Below are positions 18,128 to 26,638 of a stretch of 64,000 bases of DNA, one piece after another; the stretch's first letter is position 1; every line of letters starts with the position of its first letter. The position numbers and the translations under genes were made by a program. This stretch comes from Peptostreptococcus russellii. GTDB lineage: Bacteria; Bacillota; Clostridia; Peptostreptococcales; Peptostreptococcaceae. Under the pieces are notes generated by a model. That model had not been told where the DNA came from. It saw only the letters and a list, made by a program, of their open reading frames with translations, and did not search any database. The stretch spans positions 1 through 64,000 of the forward strand of contig NZ_FODF01000006.1 of assembly GCF_900110295.1 (NCBI RefSeq), read 5' to 3'.

Positions 18128-18781
18128 TTGCCGAGAAAGAAAACAAAGAAAGAAGTAATAGAAATTTTAGACAAATTAACTGAAATACATCCAAATGCTC
18201 ACTGTGAGCTTGTTCACAAGACGCCATTTGAACTTTTAGTGGCCACGATACTTTCTGCACAATGTACAGATGTGAGGGTAAATTTAGTTACTGAAGAGAT
18301 GTTTAAAAAGTATAATACTCCACAGGCATTTAAGGATTTGACTTTAAAGGAAATAGAAAAGGAAATAAAGACTTGTGGACTTTATAAAAGTAAGGCTAAA
18401 AAAATTAAGGAAACTTCGACTATAATTACAGATGAGTATAATGGTAAGGTACCAGATACACTTGAAGAGTTAGTAAAGCTACCAGGAGTTGGTAGAAAAA
18501 CTGCTGGTGTGGTTTTAAGTAATGCTTTTGATGTACCTGCTATAGCAGTGGACACTCATGTATTTAGAGTAAGTAATAGAATAGGTATAGTAAAGGAAAA
18601 AACTCCTGAAAAAACAGAGTTTGCACTTATGAAGGCTATTCCAAAAGAAAGATGGACTCATAGTCATCATTTACTAATTTTTCATGGAAGAAGAATTTGC
18701 AAGGCTAGAAAGCCAGAGTGTGAGAATTGTAATATTACTGAGTATTGTAATTTTTACAAGACAGATGTAGAGGGAAAATAA
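18128..18781 (+). CDS. nth: Endonuclease III
   Basis: 217 residues from TTG 18128, preceded by AGGAGAGGA. The helix-hairpin-helix LPGVGRKTAGVVL holds the catalytic lysine (LPGVGRK) and VDTHV holds the catalytic aspartate. The C-terminal cysteines are spaced C-x6-C-x2-C-x5-C (CKARKPECENCNITEYC), the [4Fe-4S] cluster of Nth/MutY. The enzyme removes oxidised pyrimidines from DNA and cuts the abasic site. It lies 39 bases after the nucleoside kinase gene and may share its transcript. Confidence 0.95.
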   Translation: MPRKKTKKEVIEILDKLTEIHPNAHCELVHKTPFELLVATILSAQCTDVRVNLVTEEMFKKYNTPQAFKDLTLKEIEKEIKTCGLYKSKAKKIKETSTIITDEYNGKVPDTLEELVKLPGVGRKTAGVVLSNAFDVPAIAVDTHVFRVSNRIGIVKEKTPEKTEFALMKAIPKERWTHSHHLLIFHGRRICKARKPECENCNITEYCNFYKTDVEGK

Positions 18782-19229
18782 ATTTACAGCAAAATAAAAA
18801 CTTTAATTTATAAAAAATAAATTTACAAAAAAAATTCTAAAAAAGAAAAAATAATAAGTTGAAAATTATTTAAAGTAAAGATCACATAAGACAGCTTATA
18901 TAATTTAAGTATTTTACCTGATTTAAATTAATAAAACCAAAATTTAAACAAATATTTTTTTAAAAAAAGGAATATTTGCAATAAACTAGAGTTATTGTTT
19001 AAAAAACAATGATTGCAATCGATATTATAAATTAAATTAAAATAATAAGACGAAATAAATTAGAAAACTAATCATAGTGGTCTGCAATTAATCTTGAAAT
19101 ATAGATTTTATGTTGAAATTATGGTAATATATAGAGTAGACTAAAGGGGAAAAACACAAAAAGTTAGAGAATAAATTAGTAAGTAAATAAGAGATATATT
19201 ATAAAGTTTTTATAAAACGAGGAGGTAAC
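18782..19229. other. AT-rich spacer before trmL
   Basis: 448 bases, no gene. Short palindromes (ATTGTTT/AAACAAT at about 18994-19010 and GATTGCAATC beside it) are visible but no clear terminator. The GAGGAGGTAA ribosome site of trmL ends it. Confidence 0.5.
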
Positions 19230-19700
19230 GTGGCTGTAAATATAGTATTAGTTGAACCTGAAATACCACATAACACAGGAAATATAATAAGAACGGCAGC
19301 AAATACAGGTGCAACGCTTCATCTTGTAAGACCGTTGGGATTTTCATTAGACGATAAACATTTAAAGAGATGTGGTCTTGATTATTGGGATATTGCAAAT
19401 ATACAGTTCTACGATAGTTTTGAAGAACTTCAGGAAAAGTATCCTGATGCACAGTATTTTTATTCAACTACAAGTGGAAAAAAGAATCATACAGAAGTAA
19501 AATATGAAGATAACTGTTTTTTAGTTTTTGGTAAAGAAACAAAAGGACTGCCCAAGGATTTAATAGAAAAAAATATAGAACATTGTATTAGAATACCGAT
19601 GAGAGGAATTGAAAAAGCTAGATGTTTGAACCTTTCAAACTCAGTAGCTATAGTAGTCTATGAAGCTATGAGACAGCTTGATTTCAAGGATTTGGTTTAG
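19230..19700 (+). CDS. trmL: tRNA (cytidine/uridine-34 2'-O)-methyltransferase
   Basis: 156 residues, exactly the size of TrmL/YibK. GTG start behind GAGGAGGTAA. SPOUT-fold motifs are seen: PEIPHNTGNIIRTAANTGA at the start, LVFGKETKGLPKDLI (motif 2) and IPMRGIEKARCLNLSNSVAIVVYEAMRQ (knot region, motif 3). It methylates the ribose of the wobble base in tRNA-Leu isoacceptors. It stands apart from the DegV gene by about 120 bases. Confidence 0.93.
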   Translation: MAVNIVLVEPEIPHNTGNIIRTAANTGATLHLVRPLGFSLDDKHLKRCGLDYWDIANIQFYDSFEELQEKYPDAQYFYSTTSGKKNHTEVKYEDNCFLVFGKETKGLPKDLIEKNIEHCIRIPMRGIEKARCLNLSNSVAIVVYEAMRQLDFKDLV

Positions 19701-19818
19701 TTAGATAAGTTGGTTTATTGGTGAAGATTTTTTACAAGCGCCGATAATGGCTAATAATCTGATCCTGAGTGATGTATTTTTATTAAAAATGCGTCATGTA
19801 ATTATTTGGAGGTACAAT

Positions 19819-20670
19819 ATGGAGGAAATAAAGATTGTGTGTGACAGTCTATCAGACATCACGCAGGAATATATAGATAAATATGATATAGAAGTTATTC
19901 CATTAAATGTAATAATAGATGATGTGGAGTATAAAGATAGAGTAACTATAACAACAGAAGAGTTCTATAGAAGAATTAGAGAAGAAAAAGCAATGCCAAA
20001 AACTTCTCAGATTACATACGCAGATTATTACAAGGTATTTGATAAGTATACTAAAGAAGGAAAGAAAATACTATATATATCTGCAGCGTCAACAGCTACT
20101 GGTACTATGCAAAGTGCAATAATGGCAAAAGAAGATGTAGAAGATGGAGATATAAGAATAGTAGATTCTAACAATCTTTGTTATGGAATAGCAATTCTTG
20201 TAATAAGAGCAGCAGAGTTAAGAGAAGAAGGAAAAACTCTTTATGAAATTACAGAAGAAATAGAAAAAATTAAAAATGATGCCTATGTAACTTTTTCGTG
20301 TGACGATCTTGAGTACCTAAAAAGAGGTGGTAGAATATCTAGCACCAAAGCGATGATAGGTACAGTACTTAATATCAAGCCAATATGCGTAATCAATGAT
20401 GGAATAGTAGATAATGTTGCTAATGCAAGAGGAAAGAAAAATGTTGCAGCCAAATTAATTGATGTAGCAAAAGAAAATGGAGTAACAGATTTAAGCGATC
20501 AAACTGTATTTATAGGCTATACAGATGATTTGAAGGAAAGAGACAGATTAGAAGAAAAATTAAGAGAAGAACTAAAGCCAAAGGAAGTAAAATACTTCAT
20601 GGTGGGTTGTGGAATTGGTACACACGGTGGACCAGGAATAACAGGATTTATATGTTTTAAAAATAAATAA
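19819..20670 (+). CDS. DegV family fatty-acid-binding protein
   Basis: 283 residues from ATG 19819, chosen for its TTGGAGGT ribosome site; the longer frame from 19747 lacks one. The DegV fold is marked by IVCDSLSDI at the start, the lipid-head-group pocket SAASTATGTMQSA near 92-104, and LKRGGRISSTKAMIGTVLNIKP near 165. Such proteins (FakB in Staphylococcus) carry fatty acids to the kinase FakA so that exogenous fatty acids can be phosphorylated. No fakA gene is near. A hairpin with several G-U pairs lies upstream at about 19771-19797. Terminator 20689-20721 follows. Confidence 0.88.
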   Translation: MEEIKIVCDSLSDITQEYIDKYDIEVIPLNVIIDDVEYKDRVTITTEEFYRRIREEKAMPKTSQITYADYYKVFDKYTKEGKKILYISAASTATGTMQSAIMAKEDVEDGDIRIVDSNNLCYGIAILVIRAAELREEGKTLYEITEEIEKIKNDAYVTFSCDDLEYLKRGGRISSTKAMIGTVLNIKPICVINDGIVDNVANARGKKNVAAKLIDVAKENGVTDLSDQTVFIGYTDDLKERDRLEEKLREELKPKEVKYFMVGCGIGTHGGPGITGFICFKNK

Positions 20671-20688
20671 ATAGAAATTATAAAATAC

Positions 20689-20721
20689 AAGGCTTCAGCA
20701 ATTTTTGCTGGGGCTTTTTTT
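20689..20721 (+). terminator. Terminator after the degV gene
   Basis: AAGGCTTCAGCAA pairs with TTGCTGGGGCTTT (G-U pairs allowed), then seven T residues. Confidence 0.85.
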
Positions 20722-21215
20722 ATTTAGTAAAAATGCAATTTACATTAAAAAAGAAGATAAAAATATATAGTTTTGCCATAAAAACCATAATAAAAAACTT
20801 AAAATTAAGTGTAGAATATAAGTTATTATATAGAATTTAGTTAGATATAAATATGTATTTTAATAATTTTATGAATTGTATTGACAATATTATTAATTAA
20901 TAATATACTACAAATTATAGTAGTAACTTTAAGGGAGTACTATTGTTAAATAAATAGTCAACAAAAAAATCTTGGCTTTTAGTTTGAAAGTATAGATGAA
21001 TAGATGAGTATGTATGTTAGAAAATTTTTGAAATATCTATAAATATATATATGTGTATATACATAAAATGAATTTTATGATAATATAATATATATTATTT
21101 ATATTAGAAGAAAATAATAAAAATTGTATAATGATTATCTTAGCATCTAGAAAATTACAGAGTGCTGATTTAATTATCTATACAAGAATATATAAATAAT
21201 AAGGAGGGTATTAAT
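20722..21215. other. AT-rich spacer before the tautomerase gene
   Basis: 494 bases with no coding frame and no recognised RNA motif. Several TA-rich repeats (about 21040-21115) could be promoter DNA. It ends in AAGGAGGG, the ribosome site of the next gene. Confidence 0.5.
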
Positions 21216-21428
21216 ATGCCACATATTTCAGTAAAAATGTTTCCAGGGAGAGACGAAAAGACAAAGAAGGATTTAGCAGATAAGCTTCATGAATTAGCAG
21301 TTAAGGAGTTAGCTTGTCCAGAGGGTGCAGTATCAGTTTCAGTGGAAGATATAGAAAAAGAAAAATGGAATGAAGAAGTACTGGAAAAAATAGACGAAAA
21401 TGATATGCTAGTAAAGCCCAATTATTAA
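21216..21428 (+). CDS. 4-oxalocrotonate tautomerase family protein
   Basis: 70 residues. After removal of Met the protein begins with proline (PHISVKMFPGRDEKTKKDLA), the catalytic base of the tautomerase superfamily. The beta-alpha-beta pattern and length match 4-OT monomers, which assemble as oligomers. The physiological substrate is unknown in gut-type anaerobes. Strong AAGGAGGG ribosome site. Isolated gene; convergent with pepD across a shared terminator. Confidence 0.85.
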   Translation: MPHISVKMFPGRDEKTKKDLADKLHELAVKELACPEGAVSVSVEDIEKEKWNEEVLEKIDENDMLVKPNY

Positions 21429-21493
21429 ATTGGCTTGATATAAAATCTAATAGATTTTAGCTAGAAAATAAAACAAGCAATAAGATCTACATA

Positions 21494-21531
21494 AGCAATG
21501 GCGATGATAATTTATCATCGCCATTGTGCTT
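21494..21531. terminator. Bidirectional terminator
   Basis: CAATGGCGATGATA pairs with TATCATCGCCATTG around a short AT loop, between the convergent tautomerase and pepD genes. Confidence 0.88.
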
Positions 21532-21535
21532 TTAT

Positions 21536-22987
21536 CTATATTGTTTTCAATAAATCGATTAAATAGTCCCAAATCATTCCAATAGAACTTATTTCAGCAT
21601 ATTCATCTGGGGAATGAACATCAAAAATATTAGGACCGATTGAAATTGCTTCAGCTTTATGATTTAGTTTATTGAGAAGAATTCCGCTTTCCAAACCACA
21701 GTGCATTACTGCAACTTCAGGTTTTTTAGAGAACTTCTTTTCATAAGCATCAATAGCAATTTTTTCAAGTTTTGAATTAGGATTGTATTCCCAAGCTTCG
21801 TATTCAGCACCAAATTCAATAGACGCATTGAATATTTCTGCCAACATAGCTAACTTTGATTTAAGCAATTCTTTTTCTGATTTCATTGAACTTCTAGTCA
21901 TATTTATAAAATCTATTCTAGTATTTGATTCTCTTACTACTGCAAAGTTAGTAGAAGTTTGAACTGTTCCTTCAAGTGAATTAGACATAGAAATTACTCC
22001 GTCTGGGATAAGGTTCAAAAGTCTTATTATTTTTTTCTTACAGTCATTTGAGAAAACTTTGAAATCTGCAGGAGCTGATCTTCTTAGACTAACCTTTAAA
22101 TTAGGATCGACACTGTAAATTTCCTTGTGAGCTTTTGCAGCTGTTTTTTGAATTTCTCTTACAACCTTTTCAAGGTCTTTGTCGCTTACAGAAATTACAG
22201 CTTCAGCACTTCTAGGTATTACATTTCTCTTGGAACCTCCATTTACGTAGAAAAGGTCAAAATCGTGAGTAATTGAGTTTAGAAGCCTACCCATTATTAC
22301 ATTTGCGTTACCTCTTTGTTTGTCGATATCCATTCCTGAATGTCCACCTAAAAGACCGTGAATGTTAATTTCAAGAGCAACATTTTTTGTATTAGCTGGC
22401 TTGTACTCCTTTTTTAGTGAGATAGTTGAATCAACTGCCCCAGCACATCCTGTTAATATGCAATAGTCTTCCTCTGAATCCAAATTGACAACATACTCTG
22501 ACTTCAATGAAGAAAGATCCATATTGTTGACTCCTATAAGGCCAAACTCTTCGCTTGTTGTAAGTACACACTCAAGATTTGGGTGAATAATATCCTTTGA
22601 CTCGAGTATTGACATAATATATGCGACACCGATTCCGTTATCTGCACCAAGAGTTGTGTCTCTTGCTGTAATAATATCACCATCGATAATTAAATCAATA
22701 GGGTCTTTTTCAAAGTCATGATCAGAATTCTCTGTTGATTCTGTAACCATATCTATATGTGCCTGAAGCATAACCGTACAACCATCAGGTCTGCCGTTAG
22801 TAGCTGCTTTCTTTATAATAAGGTTATAATTACTATCCTGAAAAACCTTAAGATCAAGGTCTTCAGCAAATTTCTTTATATAATCACTGACCTGTTTTTC
22901 ATTTCCGGAAGCTCTTGGAATTCTCGATATGTCTTCAAAATTCTTGAAAACTCTGCTTGGTGTAAGTCCTTCTGTTATGTAGTCCAT
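21536..22987 (-). CDS. pepD: Aminoacyl-histidine dipeptidase (PepD, M20 family)
   Basis: 483 residues from ATG 22987, chosen because AAGGAGGTG precedes it; a 19-residue upstream extension in frame lacks such a site. M20 metal-site motifs appear in order: MLQAHIDMV (near 80), TLGADNGIGVAY (near 115), TSEEFGLIG (near 148), NLDSEED (near 173) and the C-terminal HSPDEYAEISS with the last metal histidine. The zinc enzyme cleaves Xaa-His and other dipeptides in the cytoplasm. Oriented opposite to mutS2, with a 380-base spacer between their starts. Confidence 0.93.
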   Translation of the reverse strand: MDYITEGLTPSRVFKNFEDISRIPRASGNEKQVSDYIKKFAEDLDLKVFQDSNYNLIIKKAATNGRPDGCTVMLQAHIDMVTESTENSDHDFEKDPIDLIIDGDIITARDTTLGADNGIGVAYIMSILESKDIIHPNLECVLTTSEEFGLIGVNNMDLSSLKSEYVVNLDSEEDYCILTGCAGAVDSTISLKKEYKPANTKNVALEINIHGLLGGHSGMDIDKQRGNANVIMGRLLNSITHDFDLFYVNGGSKRNVIPRSAEAVISVSDKDLEKVVREIQKTAAKAHKEIYSVDPNLKVSLRRSAPADFKVFSNDCKKKIIRLLNLIPDGVISMSNSLEGTVQTSTNFAVVRESNTRIDFINMTRSSMKSEKELLKSKLAMLAEIFNASIEFGAEYEAWEYNPNSKLEKIAIDAYEKKFSKKPEVAVMHCGLESGILLNKLNHKAEAISIGPNIFDVHSPDEYAEISSIGMIWDYLIDLLKTI

Positions 22988-23367
22988 TTTTAACACCTCC
23001 TTGAAGATAAATTTTTGTATAATTGCATATAAATATCTATACAATTATATTATAACATGATTAGAGGAAATTATTTAAAAAATTTCAAATAAAATCAGAA
23101 TTATCCTACAATATAGTATAAATTTAAATTAATTTTACAATATTTAATAGGACGATATAGAGATAGAATATATGTAATCAAATATTTATGATATAATAGT
23201 GAGTGTGCAAAATTTCAAGATTGAAATTTGTAAAAGATTTATTTTTTCTTTCTAATAAAAAGAGAGTTAGAAAGAAAAGTGATAATTATTAGTAAAAATT
23301 AGTTAGTAAGAAATTTAATTTCTAGTTTTAGATATAGATTTATGGAAGGAGATATATACTGAGTTTT
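22988..23367. other. Divergent spacer and mutS2 leader with two hairpins
   Basis: 380 bases. A TATAAT at 23192-23197 could be the mutS2 -10 region; its -35 is unclear. The presumed leader then holds AAATTTCAA/TTGAAATTT (about 23210-23229) and CTTTCTAA/TTAGAAAG (about 23249-23275) hairpins. The mutS2 ribosome site AAGGAGA is at 23346-23352. Confidence 0.5.
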
Positions 23368-25797
23368 ATGAACGAAAAATACTACAATGTTTTGGAAATA
23401 AACAAGGTAATTGAAATGTTGAAGTCTAAGGCATCTTCTGAGCTGGGACTTTCAATTATAGAAAAATTAAGTCCTTCTTCTAATTTTGATGAGGTTGAAA
23501 ATGCATTAAAAGAAACAACGGAAGCACAATCAATTCTTATTAAGAGGGGGCATGTTCCTTTACAGGGAATATATAATATAACAGATCAAGTTAAAAGAGC
23601 AGATATAGGTGCTACTTTAGATGCAAGAAATCTTTTGAAGATAGCAGATACAATGAGAGCTACAAGGGTAATCTCCAATGTATTAAGTGGAGATATAAAG
23701 GTAGAAACATTTGGAAATGCAGCCAACTCTGTTTCAGAAGAAGATGATGAGGATATAGTAAAGTATCCTATAGTGCAGTCTCTTGCAAATTCTCTTTATA
23801 TACATAGAGATATAGAAGAAGAAATATACAATGCTATAGTAAGTGAACTAGAGATAGCAGACTCTGCATCAAGTGAACTTAGAAGCATAAGAAAGAGGAT
23901 TATACAGAAGAATCAACTTATTAGATCAAAGTTAAATTCAATAATTTCATCTACAACTTATCAGAAGTATCTTCAGGATGCTATTATTTCTATGAGAGGT
24001 GATAGATTTGTTGTTCCAGTAAAGGCTGAGTACAGATCTATGTTTTCAGGGATTATTCACGATCAATCGTCTTCAGGAGCTACATTATTTATAGAGCCGA
24101 TGTCAATAGTAGAGATGAATAATGATTTAAGACAATTAAAGCTTCAAGAGCTTGAAGAAATAGAAAGGATTCTAGCAGAACTTTCTGCAAGAGTTGGAGA
24201 AGTAAGTAGAGAATTGATATCTAATCAGGATATACTTGCAAAGATAGATTTTATATTTGCAAAGGGAAAACTTTCCCTTCAAATGAAGGCAATAGAGCCT
24301 AGACTAAATAGAAAACAAAGCTTTAAAATAGTAGAAGGAAGGCATCCACTACTAGATAGAAGTACGGTCGTTCCCAATACAGTATATTTAGGTGAGGACT
24401 TTACGACTCTTCTAATTACAGGACCGAATACAGGTGGTAAGACAGTTACAATCAAAATGGTTGGTATATTTGCTCTTATGACACAATGTGGACTACATAT
24501 TCCAGCAGATTATGGAAGCAGTATGTGCGTATTTGATAGCATATTTGCAGATATTGGTGATGATCAGAGTATAGAGCAAAGTCTTTCAACATTCTCATCA
24601 CATATGACTAGAATAGTAGGTATTTTAGAAAATGTAACAGAAAATTCTCTAGTAATATTTGACGAATTGGGAGCTGGAACAGATCCAGAAGAAGGTGCAG
24701 CTCTTGCAATAGCAATACTAGAAGATATAAAGTCTGCAGGGGCATCTTGTATAGCTACTACTCACTATAGTGAACTTAAAAAATATGCATTGGCAAAAAA
24801 AGATGTAGAAAATGCTGCAGTTGAATTTGATATGGAGAAATTATCTCCTACATACAAACTTTTAATTGGAGTACCAGGAAAGTCAAATGCCTTTGAGATT
24901 TCAAAGAAATTAGGGCTTTCAGACTATGTAATTAACAATGCAAGAAATTTCCTTGAAAATGATAATATAGAAATAGAAGAAATTCTTCAAAATGTAGAAA
25001 AAAGTAGATTGAAAACAGAGGAAGAACTGAAAAAGGCAGAGGAGATGAGAGCTGAAATTGAAAATATGAAAAATGAGTATCAAGAAAAAGTAATGAAGCT
25101 TGAAAACTCCAAGCAAAAAATCATGGATAATGCTAGAAGTGAAGCTTTTTCTGTTATTAGACAGGCAAAAGAATCTACAGATAAGATGATAAAAGAACTT
25201 AGAAAGCTAGAGATGGAAAAGGCATCTAAGGACAAGGATAGAAGAATAGAGAAAATAAGAAGAGAAATAGGGCAGTCAATGGGCAAACTTCAACCGAGTG
25301 TTGAAAGTATGGTAGTTCCTAAATTTGCTTCAAAAGAAATCAAAAACCTTAAAGCAGGTGAGGACGTAAGAATCATTACTCTTAATCAAGAGGGAACGGT
25401 TATTTCAGTAGACAATAAAAAGAAAGAAGCTGTTGTTCAGGTTGGAATAATGAAGATGACTTTACCATTTAAATCTCTGAAGAGAATAGAAAAGAAAGAA
25501 GATAGTCATGTTACAAGAACTACAAGAAAAGTAATAAGATCCAAGTCAGGAAATGTTACAAGAGAAGTAGATCTAAGAGGGCTTAATCTAGAAGAAGCTA
25601 TAATGAAGGTTGAAAAATATCTTGATGATGCTTGTATGGCAGGTCATGATGAAGTAACTATAATTCATGGTATTGGTACAGGTGTTCTAAGAAGAGGTAT
25701 TAAAGAATGGCTAAAGAAAAACCCTCACGTTAAGTCTATGAGAGATGGACAGTACGGTGAAGGTGGAATCGGAGTTACAATAGTAAAGGTTAAATAA
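23368..25797 (+). CDS. mutS2: Endonuclease MutS2
   Basis: 809 residues from ATG 23368. The MutS-type ATPase has Walker A GPNTGGKT at 352-359 and Walker B LVIFDELGAGTDPE near 427-440, then a coiled-coil stretch (about 520-640) and a C-terminal Smr nuclease domain (about 735-809, VDLRGLNLEEA and HGIGTGVLRRG). It lacks the mismatch-recognition domain of MutS. MutS2 is linked to suppression of recombination and, in Bacillus, to rescue of collided ribosomes. The ribosome site is 15 bases from the ATG; an in-frame CTG at 23359 has better spacing and could be an alternative start. Confidence 0.93.
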   Translation: MNEKYYNVLEINKVIEMLKSKASSELGLSIIEKLSPSSNFDEVENALKETTEAQSILIKRGHVPLQGIYNITDQVKRADIGATLDARNLLKIADTMRATRVISNVLSGDIKVETFGNAANSVSEEDDEDIVKYPIVQSLANSLYIHRDIEEEIYNAIVSELEIADSASSELRSIRKRIIQKNQLIRSKLNSIISSTTYQKYLQDAIISMRGDRFVVPVKAEYRSMFSGIIHDQSSSGATLFIEPMSIVEMNNDLRQLKLQELEEIERILAELSARVGEVSRELISNQDILAKIDFIFAKGKLSLQMKAIEPRLNRKQSFKIVEGRHPLLDRSTVVPNTVYLGEDFTTLLITGPNTGGKTVTIKMVGIFALMTQCGLHIPADYGSSMCVFDSIFADIGDDQSIEQSLSTFSSHMTRIVGILENVTENSLVIFDELGAGTDPEEGAALAIAILEDIKSAGASCIATTHYSELKKYALAKKDVENAAVEFDMEKLSPTYKLLIGVPGKSNAFEISKKLGLSDYVINNARNFLENDNIEIEEILQNVEKSRLKTEEELKKAEEMRAEIENMKNEYQEKVMKLENSKQKIMDNARSEAFSVIRQAKESTDKMIKELRKLEMEKASKDKDRRIEKIRREIGQSMGKLQPSVESMVVPKFASKEIKNLKAGEDVRIITLNQEGTVISVDNKKKEAVVQVGIMKMTLPFKSLKRIEKKEDSHVTRTTRKVIRSKSGNVTREVDLRGLNLEEAIMKVEKYLDDACMAGHDEVTIIHGIGTGVLRRGIKEWLKKNPHVKSMRDGQYGEGGIGVTIVKVK

Positions 25798-25805
25798 GAT
25801 TTTAA

Positions 25806-25850
25806 AAGTATTGTAGATTTACAAAGTAAGTCTACAATACTTATTTTATA
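25806..25850 (+). terminator. Terminator after mutS2
   Basis: AAGTATTGTAGA pairs with TCTACAATACTT across a 13-base loop, followed by ATTTTAT. Confidence 0.8.
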
Positions 25851-25933
25851 TAGAGCTATATTGTATTTTCAATATTATATATAGCATATTTATAAATAGA
25901 TATATTTGGAAAAGAGTAAGGAGGTATTATCTT

Positions 25934-26416
25934 ATGAAAAAGAAAAAAATCGGAGTTTCTGCTTGCCTTTTAGGAATAGATTGTAAGTATAATGGAAAAA
26001 ATAATAAAAATGAAAGTGTACTAGAATATGTAAAAGATATGGAATGTATTGAAATATGTCCTGAATCTTATGGGGGACTTCCAACTCCAAGGGTGCCATC
26101 AGAAATAGAAGAAGGCAAAAGCGGTGAAGATTTCATCAAAGATAAAGAAAACTTTCACGTTTATTCAAAAGAAGCTGTAGATGTTACAGATGAATTTATA
26201 AGAGGAGCTAAAATAGCTCTAGAAAAGTTAAAAAGCAATGGGGTGGAAGAAGTTATTATGAAGGAATCCAGTCCATCTTGTGGTGTGAATAAAATTTATG
26301 CAGGAAAGTTTGATGGAAATAAAAAAAATGGTATGGGTGTAACAGCGGCTTTGTTTAAGGAAAATGGAATAAAAATGTTAAGTGAAAAAGATATTGAATC
26401 GGGAAATAACTTTTAG
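25934..26416 (+). CDS. DUF523 family protein
   Basis: 160 residues, start behind AAGGAGGT. The family landmarks are clear: VSACLLGIDCKYNG near the start, CPESYGGLPTPRVPSEI near 42, and VIMKESSPSCGVNKIYAGKFDG near 113. Conserved cysteines in these three motifs suggest metal or cluster binding, but the biochemical function is not established. It sits alone between mutS2 and argS. Confidence 0.85.
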   Translation: MKKKKIGVSACLLGIDCKYNGKNNKNESVLEYVKDMECIEICPESYGGLPTPRVPSEIEEGKSGEDFIKDKENFHVYSKEAVDVTDEFIRGAKIALEKLKSNGVEEVIMKESSPSCGVNKIYAGKFDGNKKNGMGVTAALFKENGIKMLSEKDIESGNNF

Positions 26417-26638
26417 CTAGAAAAGACATATAAAAAACAAAGAACGTATTGAAAAAAATCCGTAAATATTATAATATAATATATTAGGTATAGTATTATA
26501 ATGTATTATTGTGTCCATTTTTAAGAAAGGCGCTTAAATGGCGCAAAACAGCGATTTTAACTATTTGATAGAATCGGATAGTTTGATATAGATTTTTTAA
26601 AGAACAGATGAAAATAGATAATTTACAGGAGGCAAGTT
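26417..26638 (+). promoter_or_regulatory. argS promoter and leader with competing stems
   Basis: A plausible promoter starts at TTGAAA (26449-26454) with an AT-rich -10 region near 26471-26480. The leader contains CGATT (26552-26556) matched by AATCG (26572-26576), and AACTAT (26559-26564) matched by ATAGTT (26578-26583). These two stems interlock, so they probably compete. No T-box TGGNACCGCG sequence is present. Confidence 0.45.
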
